DNA of 64,000 bases, taken from assembly GCF_019396385.1 (NCBI RefSeq), contig NZ_JAHKRN010000046.1, forward strand, positions 1-64,000, read 5' to 3'. A program made the translations under genes and the position numbers. Below the pieces are notes generated by a model. That model did no database searches and had not been told where the DNA came from. It was given only the letters and a program-made list of their open reading frames with translations. The stretch comes from Nonomuraea harbinensis. Lineage in GTDB: Bacteria > Actinomycetota > Actinomycetes > Streptosporangiales > Streptosporangiaceae. Shown piece after piece: positions 15,122-24,700 of the stretch. Numbering within the stretch: position 1 is the stretch's first letter; every line of letters begins with the position of its first letter.

Positions 15122-16393
15122 TCACGGCAGTTCCGCGGCCAGTTCGTAGCCGCCGTCCGCTGGGCCGGCCCGGAGGGTGCCGCCCGCCAGCCGCACCCGC
15201 TCCCGCAGCCCGGGCAGGCCGAAGCCGCCGGTGGCGGTGACCTGGGGGGCGCGGGCGGGCGGGCCGTTGCGGACGGCGACCAGGTGCGGGGTGACCGCGA
15301 CCTCGATCGCGGCGCCCGGCGCGTGCTTGGCGACGTTCGTCAGCCCTTCCTGCACCACCCGGTGCGCCAGGCCGGGAATCGGTCTCTCCAGCCGCAGCGT
15401 GATCGCCATCCCGGAATCACGGGCCCGCTCCACCAGCGCGACCACGTCCTCCCCCGCCCCGGCCATCGGCGACACCTCGGCCTCACCGTCCGCCGTAGCG
15501 AGCGACGCGACCTCCTCGCCACCCTCCGGGACGGGGCCGGCTTCCCGCGCCGCTTCGGTGGGGGGTTCCTCGGGCAGGGGGGCGAGGGGGGCGGCGTCGG
15601 TGTCTTCGCGGAGGACGCCGATGATCTGGCGGAGCCGCTCGGTGGCGTCCGCGGCCGCAGCGCGCAGTTCGCTCGCCGCTCTGGCGTGGGCGGGTTCGAG
15701 GGTGGGGGACAGTTCGAGGCCGGCGGCGCGTACCGCGATGAGCGCCAGGTCGTGGCCGAGCGAGTCGTGCATGTCGCGGGCGATGCGCGCCCGCTCGCGC
15801 AGCCGTGCCTGCGCCTCGGCCGCCTGCCGCGCCTGGTCCCGCTGCTGCAGGAGCCGCCTGCGGAGCAGGCCCAGGAGGTACGGGACCAGGTAGGTGCCGA
15901 TCAGGCCGGTGACCATGGTGATCCACAGACCGGCCGCGCCGCCCCCGGCGACGACGAGGACGACGCCGATCGCGGTGATCAGGACGGCGACCAGCCCGGC
16001 GCCCGGTATCCGGATGGGCCAGGGCAGGGCCCGGGGCAGGCGACGTCCGGCGAGGTAGGCGTACCAGATGGAGAACGGCGAGACCGGCGCGAACGGGAAG
16101 ATCTTGACCTGGATGGCGCCGGGGATGAGCCAGGTGATGTCGGAGGTGGCCAGGCTGTCGGCGAAGTCCCACGGCCCGAGCGGCAGCAGCAGCACCACCG
16201 CCGCCAGCGGCCACGGCCTGCCGACGAGGACGGCGAGCGCTCCAAAAGCCAGGCGCGGCACCGTGATCGCGCAGAACGCGCCGAGGTCTCTCAGCGGATC
16301 GGGCCCCATGGCGCTGATCACGATCGCCAGCAGCACCCACAGGACCACGTCTCTGAGCACCTGGCGACGGTCGTCGCGGCGTAGTCCGTTCAC
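15122..16393 (-). CDS. Orphan NarL/DesK-type sensor histidine kinase
   Basis: A 423-aa membrane kinase. Residues 1-185 hold five to six hydrophobic helices. The HisKA_3 dimerisation domain contains the phosphoacceptor His in ARIARDMHDSLGHDLALI near 209. The ATPase domain shows the N-box VVQEGLTNVAKHAPGA and the G-box GGFGLPGLRERVRLAGG near the C-terminus. An acidic low-complexity insert (about residues 265-310) separates the two. Kinases of this type phosphorylate NarL/LuxR response regulators, but no such gene adjoins it. GTG 16393 is chosen because TACCGT lies seven bases upstream (leaderless). Confidence 0.9.
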   Translation of the reverse strand: MNGLRRDDRRQVLRDVVLWVLLAIVISAMGPDPLRDLGAFCAITVPRLAFGALAVLVGRPWPLAAVVLLLPLGPWDFADSLATSDITWLIPGAIQVKIFPFAPVSPFSIWYAYLAGRRLPRALPWPIRIPGAGLVAVLITAIGVVLVVAGGGAAGLWITMVTGLIGTYLVPYLLGLLRRRLLQQRDQARQAAEAQARLRERARIARDMHDSLGHDLALIAVRAAGLELSPTLEPAHARAASELRAAAADATERLRQIIGVLREDTDAAPLAPLPEEPPTEAAREAGPVPEGGEEVASLATADGEAEVSPMAGAGEDVVALVERARDSGMAITLRLERPIPGLAHRVVQEGLTNVAKHAPGAAIEVAVTPHLVAVRNGPPARAPQVTATGGFGLPGLRERVRLAGGTLRAGPADGGYELAAELP

Positions 16394-16400
16394 GCCCACG

Positions 16401-16406
16401 ACGGTA
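16401..16406 (-). promoter_or_regulatory. -10 element of leaderless histidine kinase gene
   Basis: Reverse-strand TACCGT, exactly seven bases before GTG 16393. No clear -35. Confidence 0.45.
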
Positions 16407-16449
16407 TCCGCGACCAGGCGGGACCCGCTCCCCCCGAAGGTCTGCGCCG

Positions 16450-16468
16450 GCCCCTGACGAAAGTCGGG
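16450..16468. repeat. Operator-like repeat, copy 1
   Basis: GCCCCTGACGAAAGTCGGG, an imperfect inverted repeat (CCCxGAC / GTCxGGG around GAAA) whose exact copy recurs 140 bp away. The form fits a dimeric NarL-family response-regulator site, and it lies about 50 bp upstream of the kinase start. Confidence 0.55.
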
Positions 16469-16589
16469 TGGCTCGCGCTCCCCCGCCGGCGGTGGGGCTA
16501 GCACCACCATCAACTCGGATGCCCGCACTGATGTGCCGGGTCCGTCCGGCCGCTTTGATCGAAGGGTGTCAACCGGAGGTCGTAGCGCC

Positions 16590-16608
16590 GCCCCTGACGA
16601 AAGTCGGG
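16590..16608. repeat. Operator-like repeat, copy 2
   Basis: Second exact 19-bp copy in the same orientation. It is flanked by extra G residues that extend the inverted repeat to CCCC/GGGG. It lies 180 bp upstream of the DedA start, so it could serve either divergent gene. Confidence 0.55.
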
Positions 16609-16787
16609 GGTACCGCGTACCGATCGTCCGATGTGCGGTGGCCTGCGGGATTCCTAGGTTCGGAGCGTACGGGCCCTGACCCCGGTAGGGGAAGAGCCCG
16701 CGTTCGTCCCCGGGAGATCCCCGATGTCCGCCGGCACCTCTCGCCGCCAGGGTGAGAGTGCGCGCCAATCGATCGGAGTTCACGCTG

Positions 16788-17405
16788 ATGTCGCACGCCG
16801 TCCTGGAGTTCCTCCAGCAGGTGATGTCCTCGCCCTGGCTCTACCTCGCGCTGTTCACGCTCTCCCTGCTCGACGGGTTCTTCCCGATCGTGCCCGCGGA
16901 GACCTCCGTGATCACCGCCGGGGTGTTCGCGGCCACGGGCGAGCCGAACCTCGCGCTGGTGATCCTGGTGGCGGCGCTCGGCGCGTTCGCCGGCGACCAC
17001 ATCTCCTACCTGCTCGGTCTCAAGGGCGGGGGACGGCTGCGCAAGCGCAAGGCAATGGTGTGGGCGCGCGACGCCCTCGCCGAGCGCGGCGGCCTGGTGC
17101 TGGTCGTGGCCCGTTACATCCCCGGCGGGCGGACCGCGACCACGCTCACCATGGGCGCCGTCCGCTATCCGCTTCGCCTGTTCACGATCTTCGACGCGAT
17201 CGCGGCGGCCTCGTGGGGCCTGTACTCGGGGCTGATCGGGTTCTTCGGCGGGATGGCGTTCGAGCGCGACCCGATCAAGGGGCTGCTGCTCGGGCTGGGC
17301 ATCGCCGTGTCCGTCACGGCCGTGGTGGAGACCGTCCGCTGGCTGCGGAAGCGGCGCGCCACCAACGCTTCCCCCGTGCGACTTCCCTCGGACACGTCGG
17401 TTTGA
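16788..17405 (+). CDS. DedA/SNARE-associated family membrane protein
   Basis: A 205-aa membrane protein of the DedA family (PF09335). It has the typical early acidic motif (LLDGFFPIVPAETSVITAG), GAFAGDHISYLLGLKGG near residue 78, and the conserved basic VVARYIPGGRTATTLTMG near 110. DedA proteins act in lipid flipping and envelope homeostasis. ATG 16788, with GGAG nine bases upstream, gives the standard N-terminus, so the GTG at 16752 is rejected. The DMT transporter starts 37 bp downstream and may be cotranscribed. Operator-like repeats upstream suggest two-component control. Confidence 0.87.
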   Translation: MSHAVLEFLQQVMSSPWLYLALFTLSLLDGFFPIVPAETSVITAGVFAATGEPNLALVILVAALGAFAGDHISYLLGLKGGGRLRKRKAMVWARDALAERGGLVLVVARYIPGGRTATTLTMGAVRYPLRLFTIFDAIAAASWGLYSGLIGFFGGMAFERDPIKGLLLGLGIAVSVTAVVETVRWLRKRRATNASPVRLPSDTSV

Positions 17406-17442
17406 CCCTGCCGGGTGACCATCCAGCTGAAAGGAGTGGGGC

Positions 17443-18267
17443 ATGACGGTGCCGGCCGCGGTGATCGCCCTGATCGGCTCACTGTTCTTCGCACTCGGAG
17501 CGGCTTTGCAGCAGTTCGAGGCGGTGGGCACCGACAAGCCCGGGATGCTGACCCTGCTGCGGCGGCCACGCTGGCTGCTGGGCGGGGCCGCCATCCTGGC
17601 CGGCGGCGGGCTGCACATCGTGGCGCTCGGCCTCGGCCCCCTCACCGTGGTCCAGCCGATGGGGGTGGCCAGCCTGTTGTTCGCGTTGCCGATCGCGGCG
17701 ACCCTGCACGGCCGCAGGCCGTCCACGTCCGAGCTGGGCGCGGCGGCCGTGGTCGCGGCGGGGCTGGTCGGCCTCGTCCTGCTGGTGCCCGAGTCGGACG
17801 TGCCGGTGCGGTTGGAGCCGCGGGAGCTGTTCACCCTGCTCGGCGTCTCCGGCGCGGCGGCGGTGCTGCTGTGGGCGGGCGCGCGGGCGGCCGCCCCCGC
17901 GTGGCGGGCCGCGCTGCTGGCCACCGCGTCCGGGGTGCTGTACGGCGCCACGGCCACGCTCGTGCGGGTGCTGGTGGACGGCGGCTGGAACTGGGCCTAC
18001 CTGCTGGCCCTGCCGGTCCCGGCGCTGCTGGCCCTGGTGATGCTGCAGCGCGCCTACTCCGTCGGCCACTTCGGCGTCTCCTTCGCCGCCCTGCAGATCG
18101 CCGACCCGCTCACCGCGGTGGCGTTCGGCGCGCTGCTGCTCGGCGAGCCGCTCCCCACCGGCCTCGCGCCCGTGGCGGCCGCGGCGCTGGCCGCCGCCGG
18201 AACCGTCGCCCTCGCCCGTACGACCCCGCTGGAAAGCCGGCCTCCCCGGGCCGGAACCCCCACCTAG
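17443..18267 (+). CDS. DMT-superfamily (EamA-like) transporter
   Basis: A 274-aa protein with nine to ten predicted helices in two related halves, as in the drug/metabolite transporter superfamily. Typical segments are GPLTVVQPMGVASLLFALPIAA in the first half and FGVSFAALQIADPLTAVAFGALLLGEPL in the second. AAAGG-type ribosome site (GAAAGGAG) precedes ATG 17443. It sits between dedA and the glycosyltransferase with short gaps (37 and 25 bp), so it may share their transcript. The substrate is unknown. Confidence 0.85.
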   Translation: MTVPAAVIALIGSLFFALGAALQQFEAVGTDKPGMLTLLRRPRWLLGGAAILAGGGLHIVALGLGPLTVVQPMGVASLLFALPIAATLHGRRPSTSELGAAAVVAAGLVGLVLLVPESDVPVRLEPRELFTLLGVSGAAAVLLWAGARAAAPAWRAALLATASGVLYGATATLVRVLVDGGWNWAYLLALPVPALLALVMLQRAYSVGHFGVSFAALQIADPLTAVAFGALLLGEPLPTGLAPVAAAALAAAGTVALARTTPLESRPPRAGTPT

Positions 18268-18292
18268 AAGAAACCCTGAGGAGTCACCCACC

Positions 18293-19507
18293 ATGGCGAT
18301 GCCCCTGCACCGGACCCACCGGGACGCCGGCCTCTCCCCCGCCCCCGAACGCCCCCGGCGGATCATGATCTCGACCGACACGTACCCGCCGGACGTGAAC
18401 GGCACAGCCTACTTCGCCCACCGGCTGGCCACCGGCCTGGCCGCGCGCGGCAACGAGGTACACGTGGTGTGCCAGTCGGACCTCGGCCCGGCCGGCGCCG
18501 ACGTGATCGACGGCGTGATCGTGCACCGGCAGCGTTCGGCGCCGCTGCTCGTCCACCCGACGATGCGGGTCGCGGTTCCCGCGCGGCTGGACCGGCTGAT
18601 GGCCGCCGTCGACCCCGACGTGCTGCACACCCAGGGCCACTTCGTGGTCGGCAGGGCCGCCCTGGCCGCCGCCCGCCGCCGCGGCGTCCCCGTCGTGGCC
18701 ACCAACCACTTCATGCCCGACAACCTTTTCCAGTTCGGCCACGTCCCCGCCCGGCTGCGGGCGGGCGCGAGCCGGCTGGCCTGGCGCGACTTCGGCCGGG
18801 TGTTCGGCAAGGCCGACCACGTCACCACGCCCACCCCGCTGGCCGCCGCGCTCCTGGCCGAGCAGGGCTTCGATCGCGACGTCGAGGCCGTCTCCTGCGG
18901 CATCGACCTGACCCGTTTCCACCCGCACGCCGAGCCGAAGGAGTGGGCGCGCAAGCTGTTCGGCCTGCCGGACCGGCCGACCGTGCTGTTCGTCGGCCGG
19001 CTGGACGAGGAGAAGCGGCTCTCCGACCTCATCCGGGCGATGCCGTACGTGCTCAACGAGACCGACGCCCAGCTCGCGCTCGTCGGGAGCGGCAACCAGC
19101 GCGAGACGCTGGAGACGCTCGCCGCCCGGATCGGGGTGGCGGAGCGCGTGTCGTTCCTCGGGTTCGTGGCCGACGAGAACATGCCGCAGGCGTACGCGGC
19201 CGCCGACGTGTTCGCCATGCCGAGCGTGGCCGAGCTGCAGAGCATCGCCACCCTGGAGGCGATGGCGACCGGCCTGCCCGTGGTGGTCGCCGACGCGATG
19301 GCGCTGCCGCACCTGGTGAACGGCGACAACGGCTACCTTTTCCCGCCCGGGGACGTGCTGGCTCTGGCCCGCCACCTGACCTCCGTCCTGACCGACGGCG
19401 ACCTGCGCGACCGGCTCGGCCTGGCCAGCCGCGAGCTCGCGCTCACCCACGACCACCAGACCTCTCTCGCCCGGTTCGAGCAGATCTATGACGAGGTGAC
19501 GCGATGA
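18293..19507 (+). CDS. GT4-family glycosyltransferase (mannosyltransferase-like)
   Basis: A 404-aa GT-B glycosyltransferase. The N-terminal acceptor half shows ISTDTYPPDVNGTAYFAHRLATGL near 24-47. The C-terminal donor half shows VLFVGRLDEEKRLSDLI near 232 and the E-x7-E motif in PSVAELQSIATLEAMATGLPVV near 305-325. The overall pattern is that of GDP-mannose-dependent alpha-mannosyltransferases such as MgtA/PimB' in actinobacteria, though donor specificity is not certain. It is a cytosolic, membrane-associated enzyme of glycolipid synthesis. Its stop overlaps the DUF998 start as ATGA, implying coupled translation of an enzyme and a membrane partner. Confidence 0.88.
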   Translation: MAMPLHRTHRDAGLSPAPERPRRIMISTDTYPPDVNGTAYFAHRLATGLAARGNEVHVVCQSDLGPAGADVIDGVIVHRQRSAPLLVHPTMRVAVPARLDRLMAAVDPDVLHTQGHFVVGRAALAAARRRGVPVVATNHFMPDNLFQFGHVPARLRAGASRLAWRDFGRVFGKADHVTTPTPLAAALLAEQGFDRDVEAVSCGIDLTRFHPHAEPKEWARKLFGLPDRPTVLFVGRLDEEKRLSDLIRAMPYVLNETDAQLALVGSGNQRETLETLAARIGVAERVSFLGFVADENMPQAYAAADVFAMPSVAELQSIATLEAMATGLPVVVADAMALPHLVNGDNGYLFPPGDVLALARHLTSVLTDGDLRDRLGLASRELALTHDHQTSLARFEQIYDEVTR

Positions 19508-20157
19508 CCTCACGTGCCGCGACCGCCGCCACCGTCACGGCGGCGCTGGCGTCCGCCGGCGCCCTCGGCTACGCCGAGCTGACGCTGCCCGCCCAGCCGC
19601 TGCTCAGCGACTACGCCCTGGTGCCTGGCGGGATGGCGCCGACGTTACTGGGGATGCTCGCGCTGGCGGCGGCGTGCCTGAGCCTGGCGTACGGGCTCGC
19701 CACGTCCGACCCTCGCCGCACCGCGGCGACCCGCGTGCTGCTGCTGGCCGCGGCCGCCGGGCTGATGCTCAGCGCGGTCTTCCCGACCGACCCGGGCGAG
19801 ATCAAGTCTCTGACAGGGGAGATCCACCGGTGGGCGGCGGCCGTGGTCTTCACCACCCTGCCGGTGGCGGGCTGGACGCTCGCGCGCGGGCGGGCACGGG
19901 CCGCCCGGTGGAGCGCGGTCCGGGCGCTGGCGGTGACCGCCGGGCTGGTGCTGGCCGTGTACCTGGCGGCGCATCCGGCCTCGTTCACCTCCGGCTGGAT
20001 CGGCGGTGAGGGCTACTACGGGCTGCTGGAGCGCGCCCTGGTGGTCGCGGACATGGCGCTCCTGGTGGTCATGGCGGCCGCCGGCGCGCGCCCCGCGGCG
20101 GTGGCCGTCCCCGCCCGCGAGACCGTCGGGGAACCCCAGGAGCGCCTGGCCGCCTGA
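19504..20157 (+). CDS. DUF998 family membrane protein
   Basis: A 217-aa protein with about six helices. DUF998 features are visible: SDYALVPGG in the first loop and SAVFPTDPGEIKSLTGEIHRWAA near residue 100, a conserved periplasmic-type DP...HxxAA segment. Function is unknown. It shares ATGA with the GT4 gene and may anchor or assist it. The C-terminal 25 residues are a polar tail. Confidence 0.78.
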   Translation: MTSRAATAATVTAALASAGALGYAELTLPAQPLLSDYALVPGGMAPTLLGMLALAAACLSLAYGLATSDPRRTAATRVLLLAAAAGLMLSAVFPTDPGEIKSLTGEIHRWAAAVVFTTLPVAGWTLARGRARAARWSAVRALAVTAGLVLAVYLAAHPASFTSGWIGGEGYYGLLERALVVADMALLVVMAAAGARPAAVAVPARETVGEPQERLAA

Positions 20158-20191
20158 CGACACTTCGACCGGGGCCGAAACGTTCCCGATC

Positions 20192-20197
20192 TAGCGT
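20192..20197 (+). promoter_or_regulatory. -10 element of leaderless P450-like gene
   Basis: TAGCGT, six bases before ATG 20204. It is identical to the -10 hexamers at 2259 and 3166. Confidence 0.45.
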
Positions 20198-20203
20198 GGA
20201 CGC

Positions 20204-20941
20204 ATGGTCATCACCCACCGTGCCGAGGCCCTCGCGGTGCTCGCCGACACCCGCTACATCCCGCCTCCCGTCAGGCAGGACGCGCCGGAGGGCACGCTCG
20301 CCTGGCTGCGCTCCCACGCCTCCCGGTTCAGCACCGGGGAGGTGCACGCGCGGCGCCGGCGGCTGCTGGAGGAGTCGCTCGACGCCCTCGACCCGGACGC
20401 GCTCCGGGACGCCGCCAGGAAGCTGACGCTGGAGCGGGACGGCCGCTGGGAGGGCGTCCCCGTGACAGTGCTCGGCCACGCCCTCGGCGTCCGGGACACC
20501 GGCCGGCTGGTGGAAGCCGTGCGCGCCGCCGCCCCCGGCTATCTGTCCGGCGAGGAGACCCCGGAGGCCGACGCGGCCGTCCGCGACCTGATCACCCTCG
20601 CCGCCGACGCCGGCCTCGTCCGATCGTCGGTTGCGCTGATCACGTTGCTGCTGCAGGCGCACGACGCGACCGAGGGGCTGGTACGGAACGCGTTGCGTCA
20701 GGCCGGGCCCGGCGATGCCGTGGCGCGGGTGCTGGAGCGCACGCTCAGGCTCGACCCGCCGCTCAAGGTGACGCGGCGGATGGACCGGGAGACCGGGGCA
20801 GAGGTGCGGATCGATCTGGTCCAGGTCAACCGGGACGCCGGAGCCCACCTCACGTTCGGCGCGGGGGTGCGCCCCTGTCCCGCCCGGCGGCACGCGATGG
20901 CGCTGGCCGAAGGAGTCGTGGCGGGGGTGCTGGGACGATGA
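20204..20941 (+). CDS. Short cytochrome P450-like protein lacking ExxR
   Basis: A 245-aa protein with a compressed P450 layout (normal length about 400). FSTGEVHARRRRLLEESLDAL near residue 42 resembles the C helix with its H-x-x-x-R. LITLLLQAHDATEGLVRNAL near 145 resembles the I helix. LTFGAGVRPCPARRHAMALAE near 220 is the heme-binding FGxGxRxCxx loop with the Cys ligand. In the K helix the usual EELLR is ERTLR, so the ExxR glutamate is replaced by Arg. It may still bind heme, but ordinary monooxygenase activity is doubtful. Its stop overlaps the next start as ATGA. Confidence 0.65.
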   Translation: MVITHRAEALAVLADTRYIPPPVRQDAPEGTLAWLRSHASRFSTGEVHARRRRLLEESLDALDPDALRDAARKLTLERDGRWEGVPVTVLGHALGVRDTGRLVEAVRAAAPGYLSGEETPEADAAVRDLITLAADAGLVRSSVALITLLLQAHDATEGLVRNALRQAGPGDAVARVLERTLRLDPPLKVTRRMDRETGAEVRIDLVQVNRDAGAHLTFGAGVRPCPARRHAMALAEGVVAGVLGR

Positions 20942-21699
20942 GCGAGGAGTTCCGGGCGCTGCACCGGCGCGGCGAGCCGCTGCTGCTGCCCAACGCGTGG
21001 GACTACGGGTCCGCGGCGCTGCTGGCCCGGGAGGGGTTCGCCGCGATCGGCACCACGAGCCTCGGCGTGTCCGCCGTGCACGGCAGGCCCGACGCCGCCG
21101 GGGCAACTAAGGCGGAGACCGTGGCGCTGGCCGGGGCGATCACCGGCCTCGGGGTGATGGTCAGCGTGGACGTGGAAGGCGGGTTCAGCGACGACCCCGC
21201 CGAGGTGGCGGAACTGGTCGCCGGGCTCGCCGCGGCCGGGGTCGTGGGGGTCAACCTGGAGGACGGCCGGGCCGACGGCACGCTGCGGCCGGTCCGCCTG
21301 CACCAGGAGATCATCGAGGCGGCGAAGGGCCACGGGGTCTTCGTGAACGCCCGTACCGACACGTGCTGGCTCAAGACGGGCGACCCGTCGGAGCGGGTGC
21401 GGGCGTACGGACACGCTGACGGGATCTTCGTGCCGGGGCTGAGCGACCTGGGCGCCATCGCCGAGCTGGTGGAGCTGACTCCTCTGCCGGTCAACATCCT
21501 GTACCAGCCGGGCGGGCCGGGCCTGGACGAGCTGGCGCGGGCCGGGGTGGCGCGGGTCAGCACGGGGTCGCTGCTGTACCGGGCGAGCCTGTGGGGCGCC
21601 CTGTCCACGCTCGCCGCCGTGCGTCCGTCAGGTTCGCGGGAGGAGACCGTTATGCCCAGCTATGGGGACATCACCGCCATGCTGCCGGGACCGCGATAA
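20938..21699 (+). CDS. Isocitrate lyase/PEP mutase family protein
   Basis: A 253-aa (beta/alpha)8 protein of the PEP mutase / isocitrate lyase family. Landmarks are LPNAWDYGSAALLAREGFAAIGTTS near residue 20, the metal-binding SVDVEGGFSDD near 77, GVVGVNLEDGR near 101 and FVNARTDTCW near 137. Enzymes of this group break or rearrange C-C or C-P bonds next to a carboxylate (oxaloacetase, methylisocitrate lyase, phosphonopyruvate enzymes). The KKCGH signature of isocitrate lyase is absent, and the precise substrate is unclear. It is translationally coupled to the P450-like gene. Confidence 0.82.
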   Translation: MSEEFRALHRRGEPLLLPNAWDYGSAALLAREGFAAIGTTSLGVSAVHGRPDAAGATKAETVALAGAITGLGVMVSVDVEGGFSDDPAEVAELVAGLAAAGVVGVNLEDGRADGTLRPVRLHQEIIEAAKGHGVFVNARTDTCWLKTGDPSERVRAYGHADGIFVPGLSDLGAIAELVELTPLPVNILYQPGGPGLDELARAGVARVSTGSLLYRASLWGALSTLAAVRPSGSREETVMPSYGDITAMLPGPR

Positions 21700-21700
21700 T
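21695..21700 (+). promoter_or_regulatory. -10 element of leaderless BTAD regulator gene
   Basis: GATAAT overlaps the TAA stop of the preceding gene and lies seven bases before ATG 21708, as expected for a leaderless start. Confidence 0.5.
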
Positions 21701-21707
21701 CAGAGGC

Positions 21708-24700
21708 ATGCGCTTCGAGATCCTCGGCCCCACCGAGGTGCTGGGTGACGACGGGACCGGGATCCCGGTCGGCGGTCCCCGGGTGCGTGCGCTGCTCGCA
21801 CTGCTCGCGCTGGAGCCCGGGCGGGTGGTCGGGGCCGACCAGCTCGTCGACGGGCTGTACGGGGAGGAGCCGCCCGAGGGGGTGGCGAACGCGCTGCAGT
21901 CGCAGGTGTCACGGCTGCGCAGGGCGCTGGGGCGGGACCGGGTCGAGTTCCATCCGGCGGGCTACCGGCTGGTGGCCGATCCGATGGACGTGGACGCGAG
22001 CCGGTTCGAGTGGCTGGCCGCCGAGGGGCGGCGGGCGCTGGGGTCCGGCGACGCGGGGCGGGCGTCGGCGCTGCTGCGCGAAGGGCTGGAGCTGTGGCGG
22101 GGCGCGCCCCTGGCCGACGCGCCGCACGCCGGCGCGTCGGCGGCCCGGCTGTCCGAGCTGCGCCTCACGGCGATCGAGGATCGGACGCAGGCGGATCTGG
22201 AGCTGGGCCGGCATCGCGAGCTGGCCGCCGAGCTGCGCCGGCTCGTCGCCGACCATCCACTCCGCGAGCGGCTGCGCGCCCAGCTCATGCGTGCCCTGTA
22301 CGGGAGCGGCCGTCAGGCGGAGGCCCTGACCGCGTACGCCGAGGGCCGGCGCATCCTGGACGACCAGCTGGGCATCCAGCCGGGGCCCGAGCTCGCGGCG
22401 GCCCACCTGGCGGTCCTCCGCGCCGACCCCGCCCTCGGCCTCGCCACCCTCCCCCTACCGCCCCTCACCCCCACAAGTCCGCAAACCATCACCCCCCGTT
22501 CACACGACACCCAACCGGACACACGCGGGCCCCAGACCGGCGGCGATCACGATACGGCGGACGCGCGGGGAGCCCAGCACGCCGGAAGCGGCCCGTGGGA
22601 GACCTCCCACACCGACGCCCAGCACGACCGAAGCGGTGGCACTCACCGCGAGCACCGGCCCGATACGGCGCGTCCCGCAGCCGACCGGGGAGACGACGTC
22701 CGCTTCACCCAGCTGGACGGGCGCGGAGCCGAGCGCGGTGCGGGCGGAGCCGGGCGCGGTGGGGGCGGAGCCGGGCGCGGTGGGGGCGGAGCCGGGCGCG
22801 GTGGGGGCGGAGCCGGGCGCGGTGGGGGCGGCCCGTGGGAGAGCGTGGAGGGCTCCGATGGTGGCCGGGTCTGGGGCGGTCCGGGTGGTGGGGCCGCTGA
22901 CGTGGGTGGGGGCGTCTCGCGGGGGGTCTGGTCGGGTGGGGCTGGGGTCAAGGTGGGGGTGCGGGCGCAGCTGAGCAGTTTTGTGGGGAGGGGGGAGGAG
23001 CTGCGGCAGGTCAGCAGGGAGCTGGGGGCGTCCAGGTTGGTGACGTTGGTGGGGGCCGGTGGGGCGGGGAAGACGAGGCTGGCGCTGGAGGTGGCGGAGC
23101 GGGCCGACGGGGACGTGTGCCTGGTTCAGCTTGCCCCGGTGACCGCGGATGCCGAGGTGGCCCCGGCGGTGCTGGCCGCGCTGGGGATCCGGGACCGGCA
23201 CGGGCCGGAGCTGCCGGACCCCGTGGAGCGGCTGGTGACCGCGCTCGCCGGCCGGGAGCTGCTGCTCATCCTGGACAACAGCGAGCACGTGGTCGAGGCG
23301 GCCGCGAGGCTGGCCGACACGCTGCTCGGGTCCTGCCCGGGGCTGCGGGTGCTGGCCACGAGCAGGGAGGCGCTGGGCATCACCGGCGAGTCGCTGGTGC
23401 CGGTGTCGCCGCTGCGGCTGCCGCCGCCCGACGCGCGGGACCCGCTCGGCTACCCGGCGGTGCGGCTGTTCGCCGACCGGGCGGCGGCGGTGCGGCCCGC
23501 GTTCGCGGTCACCCCCGAGAACGTCGAGCAGGTGGTCCGCATCTGCCACGCCCTGGACGGCCTGCCGCTGGCGATCGAGCTGGCGGCGGCCCGGCTGCGT
23601 ACGCTGTCGGTGGCGGAGGTGGCGGCGCGGCTGGACGACCGGTTCCGGCTGCTGGCGCGCGGCAGCAGGACGGCGCTGCCGCGCCACCAGACCCTGCGCG
23701 CGGTGGTGGCGTGGAGCTGGGACCTGCTGGACGAGGACGAGCAGCGGATGGCCGGACGGCTGACGGTGTTCGCGGGCGGCGCGACGGCGGAGGCGGCCGA
23801 GCGGGTGTGCGGGCTGCCCGAGGAGGTGCTGTTCTCGCTGGCGGAGAAGTCGCTGGTGGAGGCCGTCGACGGCCGCTACCGGATGCTGGAGACCATCCGC
23901 GCGTTCTGCGCCGAGCGGCTGGCGGAGGCGGGCGAGGCCGAGACGATGCGGGAGGCGCACGCCGCCCACTACCTGGATCTCGCGATCACCGCCGACAACC
24001 ACCTGCGCCGCGCCGAGCAGCTGGAGTGGCTGGCCCGCCTGGACGCGGAGAGCGACGACCTCAACGCCGCCGTGCGCTGGGCGACCGAGTCGGGCAGGCT
24101 GGAGACGGCGCTGCGGCTGCTGGCCTACTGCGCCTGCTACTGGTGGATGCGCGGCCACCGGACGGTCAGCACGACCCTCGCCGCGGAGCTGCTGGAACGC
24201 GTCGGCGACGCCGCGCCGGATGGCCTGAAGGAGGAGTACGCCATGTGCGTGCTCGTCGCGGCCTGGACCGGCGTGGGCGATGACTGGCTGGCCGAGCGGC
24301 TCGAAGGGCTGCGTCCTTCCCTGCCGACGGACTACATGCCGGCGAAGCTGGAGTTCCTGACTTTGCTGCTGGCCATGTTCACCGGCCCGCCGGAAGGGGT
24401 GGCCACGCCTTCGCAACTGCGCGCGCTGACCGCGGCGGTGCCGATGTCGCCGTGGTCGACCGCGCTCACCGGGTGCGGGTACGGGTTCATGCTGCAGGAG
24501 TCGGGCGAGCCGGAAAGGGCCGGAGCGGAGTTCGAGCGGTCGCTGGCCGCCTTCCGCGCCATGGGTGAGCGCTGGGGCACCATGCTGGCGCTGTCCGGCC
24601 TCGCCGACCTGGCCGCCGAGCAGGAGGACCACGTGACCACGCTGGCCAGGGCGAAGGAGGCGATGGAGGTCGCGCGGCAACTGGGCGCGCTGGCCGACGT

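Larger units (their letters stand above)
16394..16787. other. Divergent intergenic region, histidine kinase / DedA
   Basis: This 394-bp region has no gene. It contains two copies of a 19-bp sequence (16450-16468 and 16590-16608), a -10 for the kinase at 16401, and a GGAG ribosome site for DedA about nine bases before ATG 16788. The stretch 16672-16689 (CCCTGACCCCGGTAGGGG) may be a degenerate third site. Confidence 0.6.

Noticed and set aside
22731..22835. Tandem repeats as a CRISPR array
   Set aside because: The units are contiguous without spacers, in frame, and encode a protein linker. No cas genes are present.
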